A stretch of DNA of 64,000 nucleotides from Hippophae tibetana (taxonomy: Eukaryota > Streptophyta > Magnoliopsida > Rosales > Elaeagnaceae): positions 36,310,501 through 36,374,500 of the forward strand of contig CM072804.1 in the NCBI GenBank assembly GCA_037013495.1. The letters are read 5' to 3'. Shown piece by piece: positions 57,261 through 64,000 of the stretch (position 1 is its first letter; every line of letters starts with the position of its first letter). Below the pieces are notes generated by a model, which did no database searches, had not been told where the DNA came from, and worked only from the letters and a program-made list of their open reading frames with translations. The position numbers and the translations under genes were made by a program.

Positions 57261-59733
57261 TGTAATGTGTATAAACATACTCACATAAAATATACCTAAC
57301 CATGTATATGTGTGCATTAAAGATTCTAAGTAACCAGCATTATATAAAGGAAAATAAGTACACTAAGTAAAATAGACAGACTCTATGTTTTGCATAGAAG
57401 AAGCCAACAAAAGACAGCGGAATGCATGACTTACACTCTTCACTTACTTAGTTATTAAATATTTTTATGCATTTCTAAACTCAAATTTCCAGGTAATTGT
57501 TAAATCAAATTATGCATATTTAATTAAATATTTAATACTTTCTATTTGTTAATATGATGAATGATTTTGACGTGAAAATGATATTAAAAGTTTAAACTAA
57601 TTAGAATTTATCTAGTTTACGTTTTGAATTACAAATTGTATTTATGTTAATTTTGTATTATTATATTGTTAACAATATTGTCTCAATATTGTTATCTAGC
57701 GGCAAACTTGGCATATGAGTTTAATATTAATTTCTCCAATATTCTTCATGTTATATCTTCTTTTTCCTTTTCTTCTCCTACTATTGTTGTCTTTTTTTTA
57801 TTTCTATTCATCAAACTTCTATCATAACTTTTCATTAAAACGTTTTTTGGATCCTTTTCCATAAAACCAAAACCATAATTTCGTTGCTTCATATATGTGA
57901 ATTAAAGATAATTTGCTCCACTATCACCAATACCATATTTAAGTGGGAAAATAATTTGATCAATTTATTTAAATTAAGAAATTTGATCAAACTCATCGGA
58001 TTCAAATCAAATTAGATTGATAAATTTTATTGTCAGATCGGATTTGGATTGAAAAGTACACAATCTATTTAGACTATAATCGAATTCAGATTAAATATTT
58101 TTATAATCTACCATATTCGATCTGAACTAAGTTACTACTAAATTATAAATAAATGCATATTTTATTTTATAATGTGTTATTTTTAAATATTTTACATAGT
58201 GTAATTATAATGGATTACTATTTTAGATTAAATATAAATATAAATATTAAATTTTTATAATAATTTAATAATTACCGAGATATACTTCTTATTCTTTTAA
58301 TTTTCTATGATTATAAATAATAAACTTTCCTACAAATGCACCAATTTAAAATTTAAATATCGTGTATATCATATTTTATATATGAAAAACATTTATAAAT
58401 AAATTTCAATATTAATTTGATCTTATCCAATCAAAAAGATTCTGAATTATTCATATTTGAATTAGTTCAGATTGATTACATCAGCAAATTAATTTGAGAT
58501 TGAACATCTTCAATTCGATTTGGATCAGATCGGATTTGAATTAGCCCAAATAAGGTAGTCTCGATTCACCTCACCCTTACCCATACCCACTATTTTCTTT
58601 AACATCGTCCATTGTCCATTATTGATTAGTGAACAATCATCATCCACTTAATTGAGACATACAATTATTGTCTATAGCCACCACCAAAGCTACATAGCCA
58701 CTGCCACTCTTCATCATCGTCATTGCCACCCCCCTTATTGTCATTGCCACTCCCCCTTATCGTCATTACCACTACTCCTTCATTATCGACCAATCAATCC
58801 TGGGTAGTTACATCATTCATTTTATCCTAAATATGCCAACATTATTGTTATTTGCTAGAATGTTCTTGTTGCCTTCAAATTGGATTCGGTTCAATATTTT
58901 GCACTTTTGGTGATTCAACACAAATCCAATTCAGATAAAGTAGACCTAGTATTCCTTGGTTTGATTTTTCCTTTCATTTTGATTTTAGTTTTCTTGGTTT
59001 ATATTTTATTAAAAATTTAATATATTTGCATTAGTTTTTTTTAAAAAAAATTATATTTTGATTAATAGATATTGAACCTTTTTATTTTACCTTAACTATT
59101 TATGTTAAGGAATATTTTTTAATCTCAATTTAAGATAAAATCTAAACCAACGTGGTAGAATTTAATTAGTTGAAATAGTTGGATACATTTTTATAAGCTA
59201 ATTAAATTATGTCACAAAGATGAAAAGAAGTATTCTTATATTAAAAATAATGAATTTTTATGATCCCTATTATTGAAATTATCCCAGTATTAAATTGCCT
59301 CATTTTATTAAAGTTCATACAAATATTAATTTTAGGGTAAATCGAGTCATCTAGTCTTTACCCAAACTCCCAATAAAATATTGTTTTCAATCATATGTGA
59401 AAAATTTGCAACTTAGGATTGAAATGCACCTTCACCCTTTCAAAGTTCTTTTTCATAGTATAAATAATTATGTCTTAGTCACTAAAAGATGTTTTGTTTC
59501 TATTCAATAGGACCCTTGTGTTGAATGAGTTTATTGTGATATTGTTCCCTCAATAAAAACTCTAATTCTTTTGGGTCAATTTTATTTTTGGTTGTTAATG
59601 CTGGATAAATTTGTTATCTAATTCTTGTAATTTTAAGTATCAAGGTTGAACTTTTACATTGGTGCCTATTAAATACCAACAAATGATCATCTTAGAATCA
59701 TATAAGCTTAAACTGATCAAATAAACTTCTGTG
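57261..59733. other. Intergenic, AT-rich, no gene seen
   Basis: Includes loosely inverted GATCGGATTTGGATT-like words (about 58035-58060 and 58520-58545), possibly the ends of a worn DNA element, and a short tandem of ~25-bp TCATTGCCACTCCCCCTTATCG-like units at 58710-58775. Confidence 0.45.
58705..58780. repeat. Minisatellite, about three ~25-bp units
   Basis: Units built on CGTCATTGCCACCCCCCTTA recur three times with small changes. No coding role seen. Confidence 0.6.
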
Positions 59734-59946
59734 TCAAGCACGCTTGTTACTACGAGTGCGGAACAACCTATGGGTTGTCAATGCATCCATTAAAAAGTGA
59801 CCATAAAACCTCACCCACTTCAAAGGCATTTTAAATATTTTACCTTCTGATAAACCAGCTTGCCCTTGCGCATAACAAATTAGTGAACAAGATTTTCTAT
59901 TGAACAAACCTCCTACACATCTTATTGATATTATTAATCCTACACT
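59734..59946 (-). other. Coding-like patch of unknown identity
   Basis: The minus strand is open for about 70 residues ending LTTHRLFRTRSNKRA and a stop, with a K/R-rich C-terminus. It stops at the CACTA terminus at 59947, so any upstream exon is cut off. I do not recognise it. It could be a relic of a host exon or chance. Confidence 0.25.
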
Positions 59947-60400
59947 CACTACTACAATACATATCTTTAGTCTCGGGAATTTAGCCTTGGTTTTTTTAAA
60001 AACTGAGGCCATAGGGTTTTAGCCTCGGTTATTTAAAAGGCGAGGCCATAAACATACCCTTTACCCTTTACCCTTTACACCATATATTAACTTTTTTATT
60101 TTTCTCTTCTTTTTTTTTCTTTTTCCCTTTTTTTTCTTTTTTTCCCTCCCTCCCTCTCTCTCCTTTTCTTTTCTCTCTTCCCAAGCCAACACACACCATT
60201 TCTTTTGGCGACCCAACTTCGATCATCGTTCACCCTCTCTACTGCTCTGCTTGTGTCACCGTCAATGGAGAAGTAGTATTGACATCCAAAAATGCAGTAG
60301 AGATTCTCAAGCGACTAACCCCAAAGAAGCTCATGCACACTCTCTTTCAAATCTATTGTGAGCTACTGCCGGAGAAGTCCTAAAGAACAGAGGTTCAGGA
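59947..60400 (+). mobile_element. Left end of a second CACTA element of the same family
   Basis: CACTACTACAATACATATCT with GTCTCGGGAATTTAGCCTTGG matches the left end of 50938-54436 (GGTCTCAGAAATTTAGCCTTGG). It then runs through GCCTCGGTTATTT-type subterminal repeats, a pyrimidine tract, and a block (60230-60385) sharing GAGATTCTC...CTAACCC-AAAGAAGCTC with 51345-51372. No right terminus was found, so its end is unknown; 60400 is where recognisable similarity stops. Confidence 0.75.
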
Positions 60401-61590
60401 GAGTCCAAAGGTATAGTCTGGAAACAGAGATCAATCATTGCATTAAGGATCATACGATTTCATTAGGTTTATAGGATAAAATTGAGAGAAAAGAGCGAGA
60501 GGAGTTTTGGGTCATAATGTTTTGGTTTAAATTAATTTATAGAAACAGACTTGCTAATTTCTTGACTCTAGAGCCCAGTCTATTCTCTTTGCCTACTCCA
60601 TTGCCTAACTTCCTTGAAGGTATTTGAATTTCTTTTGGGTGCTAGGGTTTCTTTTGGGGTGCATGATTGATGCACGATTAGATGCGCGATTGATGCATAT
60701 ATTCATTTTTAATTCTTAAAGATTATTAAGTCAGAAGTTTGAAAATGTTGGCATACATCTCGATGAAAATGTTAGCATGCTTAAGAATTCTAACACACTT
60801 AGACGTCACATTTGGCTTTGTATTGTCCTTTTCATTATTTGTTTAAGTTCTAGATTATGTTATTGTTGCTATTGATGGTCCTATAGGAAATTATCTGGAG
60901 ATAAATGAGAGGTCTTGAATCAAATTTCTGGTAACATGGCTAATTGATCAGCTTGATCAGTTTGACTCAATTTCTCCTCTACATTGATGAGTTTAACACT
61001 GAGCCATGGAAAAAAAATTATGAGAATGTTTTGTTGTTTTTTTTAATTGTTTTGATTTTTTTTATCTATAAATTCTTACTATATATTGGTAAATATCACC
61101 TTTTTTTATGTAAAAGCTAAATTTGAAAAGCTCGTCGGAACGACCATGAGCGAGCTAGTGACAACAACAAATGAAGGTCCAATTGGTGGTAAAATATTTA
61201 CAACAAAGGAGCCCCGTCTCATCTTCTTTGTTTCATAAAAACCCTCATTTGAACCATTCAACCCAAAAATTCAATTTTTTGCCACAATTAAGCATAAATA
61301 AGTGAGTCCCTATAAAATTTCCTTGTTACCACTATATATTATTTTTTCCCTAACTTCTTCCAAAATCCATGCATTTCGATATTCTATGTAACCTAATAAC
61401 TATCAATAGATATTGCTCTGATGTCTCACCACTATTTTTTTTCTAGAAACAAACATATGTGTCAGGGAGAAACACATGCATCTCCATATGCAGCTTAATA
61501 ATACACAAATTTTTATTTACCTAACTTATCACCTGAATGTAGTTTCCCTCTGATGCTGCTACGCTGGTGCTGGGGTTGGTGTTGGTGCGC
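60401..61590. other. Unassigned, perhaps interior of the second CACTA or another repeat
   Basis: No clear coding region. A patch at 61108-61240 carries GAGCTCG-type CTCGTCGGAACGACC words seen in plant Gypsy LTRs. Nothing else is supportable. Confidence 0.35.
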
Positions 61591-63595
61591 TGATTGTTGT
61601 CTCTTTTAGGAGAACATAAAATCGTGCAAGTATACACGGTCATAAGTAATAATATGATAAATAAAATATCGTTCCCACGGAGATTTGTTACTAGTGTTCG
61701 TTAATTACTAAAATTATTTCAACCTAATTTTATCCAAACAGTCGATAAATTGATGCAGTTTGACTAACTAATTTTTATAACAGTTTGTAAGAAAATTCTA
61801 GGATTGCAATTTCACCAAATTAATCCACTTGAATCATTTTATTTTCCCTTGATTTATGTTCTCATATTTTAAGTTTTTAACCAAGAAGTCCTAATTTATC
61901 CATATATCTCTTCCGAGCTCCATACAGACACATCTTGCTAAAATAATTCACTATGTTCCTATGAGAATTAAATTCAACCAGATTTATTAAGTTCTAAGTT
62001 CTCAAATAGTTACACATACAATAAAAGTATATTCCCATCCCTTATATATATATGTTATTTTATCACGAACAACACACAAAAATGTCTTTTCCAAGTTTAT
62101 TTAAGTGTCACAGATCAATTAATTAATGTTCCGATAATTAAAAGCATTACGCACAGATAAAATAAACAACTTAAAATTGTTCCATAAATCATTCGAAAAT
62201 AATTAATTCAAGCTTCATAATTTAAGCTACACTACAACCCTAGAACAAATAAATTAGTTCATAGAAGAAATTAAAATTACAATACAACAATAATTAGACA
62301 TTTCAGAGAAATTAAATTTAAAAGAAAAAGATTAGGAGAAATTCTTTCACGATTCCTCAATGAAAAATAAATTTCTTCTCTTTCCTTCTTCTTCGTGGTC
62401 TTCTTTCTCTCTATTTCCTAAGAAAATAACACAAAAAATGTTAAAAGAAAGGTTCTGCGTGTTGTAAAGAACACGCCGAGAGAAACTAAAAATTTTAGGC
62501 GAAAAAATGGAAAAAATGAAAACTAAAAACCAAAACTCCAAAATCTTTCCTCACGTCCAAATATATCCCCCTAAACAATAATTTTTTTTAATCAAAATGC
62601 ATGTATTGGGGGACAAAAATACATGGGAAGTATTAAAAGAAACAAACACGTGTGAAGACCGTTCTGCATTTTTTTTCTTTAAACGCATGCGACGTGTCAT
62701 CATCTTATTGGCTACAAGATATAACGAGACACCTGGCAGCTTTTTATTATTTGTGAAGAACGGGCGCATAAAGAATAGTTGGAACACATCGCACAGGATC
62801 TTGGCATGCTGGAAGTGCACCACAGATAACGCTGACATGTGGCAACACAGGACAAGTTGGTAAGTGGGCATCGTTTCTACATTTGCATTTTACCAAATAC
62901 ATGACATGTGTCTCCATATGATTGGTTGGAAGATTGATGAACACATGGCTGCTTCTTATTCGGTGGAATGCGATGACGCACTTTGATGCGATGAATTACG
63001 TCGCACGGGGGAATAGGCGAGTTGCTCGGTGCACGATAGCTTGATTCCACGCGGTGAGGGATGAGATGCGCCTCGGGAGAAAATTTTGCACAGCCAACAT
63101 GTGGGTCCTACTCTGCACGCCAACCTGCGTGGCAAGTGGATCCCACTTGATGCCGAGGAGCATGCATCCAGGAAAACCGAGTCCAATCTCTGTTGTCACG
63201 TCTGGATTCCACGTGGCAGATCTTGACTGTTGATTGGTCGATCGAATGATAGGTGTTGCACGTTGTAGATGGCGTGAGTGGCCTCCTTCTCTTGCATAGA
63301 AGAATCAACTTTCCTTAATTGCATTTTGACCCATAAATTTAATTCAAATTAACTTCTAATCTTTTGATATTTGCAATTTCACCCACTTTTAATTCAAATT
63401 ATATTTTAAGCTTTTATTAATTGCCATTAAGTCCTTTTTTTTATTCAAATTCATTAATTTTCTTGAAAATATATTTATTAAAAAACTAATATTAAATATT
63501 ATTTTAATTAATTAAAAATTAACTAAAAATGTAAAGAACATAGCAATTATAATTAATAAAATAGACGAAAATAACTGTATAAAATACAATTATCA
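61591..63595 (-). repeat. 3' LTR of an Athila-type Gypsy element running off the right edge
   Basis: On the minus strand a polypurine tract is followed by TGATAATTGTATTTTATACA at 63595. Some 2 kb later the sequence reads GGGAACGATATTTTATTTAT and GTATACTTGCACGATTTTA, the usual inner end of such LTRs, closing near 61598 or 61591. A GC-rich island (62930-63250) sits in U3. This family differs from the 21614-23426 LTR. No left target duplication was checked out. Confidence 0.7.
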
Positions 63596-63610
63596 CACCC
63601 CAAACTTAAG
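63596..63610 (-). other. Polypurine tract of the Athila-type element
   Basis: The minus strand reads CTTAAGTTTGGGGTG directly before TGATAA. The inner side has CTTTTGCTTGAGGACTAG (plus 63619-63636), a pair of motifs well known at the 3' end of plant Athila-like elements. Confidence 0.75.
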
Positions 63611-64000
63611 ATTTTTCTAGTCCTCAAGCAAAAGGAAAAAAATAAAACAAGGATACATGCATTTAAAATAGTGATTTTCTAAATAATTCTTTTTGGTCAT
63701 TTCAAATAACATAACTCAAAGAAATAATAGAATGTTATCTGAGCATTGAAATTAATCTAAAAGTATATTACATTTTCATAATGAATTTTAGTGTGTGTGT
63801 GAAGTCTTTTCATATTTTATCACATGCAATCCGGATCAGTTTATATAAATAAAAACACAATTAATTTTTAATGAAATCACAAATCTAATAAGTTTATTTT
63901 TCATTTCTCTCTCCACTAATATAGACAAACACAAAACACAAAATCATTAGGACTTTATTAAGCTTGTAATGTATGGCTTAGGTAAAGGTAGGATAAAGGA
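63611..64000 (-). mobile_element. 3' non-coding internal part of the Athila-type element, cut by the window edge
   Basis: AT-rich, without coding motif. It continues past the window. Confidence 0.5.

Noticed and set aside
59335-59363. GGGTAAA...TTTACCC hairpin as a terminator or RNA element
   Set aside because: Only a 7-base stem in AT-rich DNA. Expected by chance.
62551-63308. Cluster of overlapping open frames with Cys/Ser/His-rich translations
   Set aside because: Inside the GC-rich U3 of the right-edge LTR, on both strands and in several frames. No conserved motif.
1-64000. tRNA, rRNA or CRISPR features
   Set aside because: No cloverleaf-like, ribosomal or spaced-repeat pattern was seen. 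Repeats present are transposon or satellite type.

Overview
The window is AT-rich plant nuclear DNA from a gene-poor, transposon-packed region. The evidence is plant-type LTR retrotransposons with tRNA-Met-like and tRNA-Asp-like primer sites, CACTA termini, degenerate AAACCCT-type telomere-like repeats, a plant class V (GH18) chitinase relic and a PELPK-like secreted peptide gene. A eudicot is most likely. I cannot name the species. I found no intact host gene with a conventional exon structure, and no rRNA, tRNA or CRISPR array.

Layout, left to right. 1-960: truncated Copia-type LTR. 1170-2069: chitinase-like GH18 pseudogene, cut by a chromodomain Ty3/Gypsy element at 2070-4830. 4854-5144: a MITE. 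6300-6708: promoter and short proline-rich secreted peptide (PELPK-like), the only plausible host gene. 7373-14679: a whole-looking Copia-type element with a perfect 5-bp target duplication (ATCTT) that seems to carry gag only, with a related solo LTR nested inside. 15271-19760: Copia element. 19765-23426: Athila-like Gypsy 5' part. 23425-25550: an 836-bp-period duplication, an element with GGAATG-rich ends and a telomere-like block. 26296-31307: Tat-like Gypsy element with gag, protease and a 3' array of ~280-bp tandem repeats. 31308-41330: stacked Athila-like LTRs, including a solo LTR flanked by an 8-bp direct repeat. 44574-54588: a Copia element hosting both an Athila-like LTR in its pol gene and a CACTA transposon in its 3' LTR. 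54589-59946: mostly unassigned AT-rich sequence. 59947 on: a second CACTA end. 61591-64000: 3' LTR and end of another Athila-type element that runs off the window.

The most interesting object is the CACTA element at 50938-54436. It is bounded by matching termini and an ATA duplication, encodes no visible transposase, and carries same-strand fragments resembling three unrelated host genes: a nucleotide-sugar/triose-phosphate-type transporter, a family 2 aldehyde dehydrogenase and coilin. Two of these still contain short GT-AG introns, so capture was from genomic DNA. It is a Pack-type CACTA that could give a chimeric transcript.
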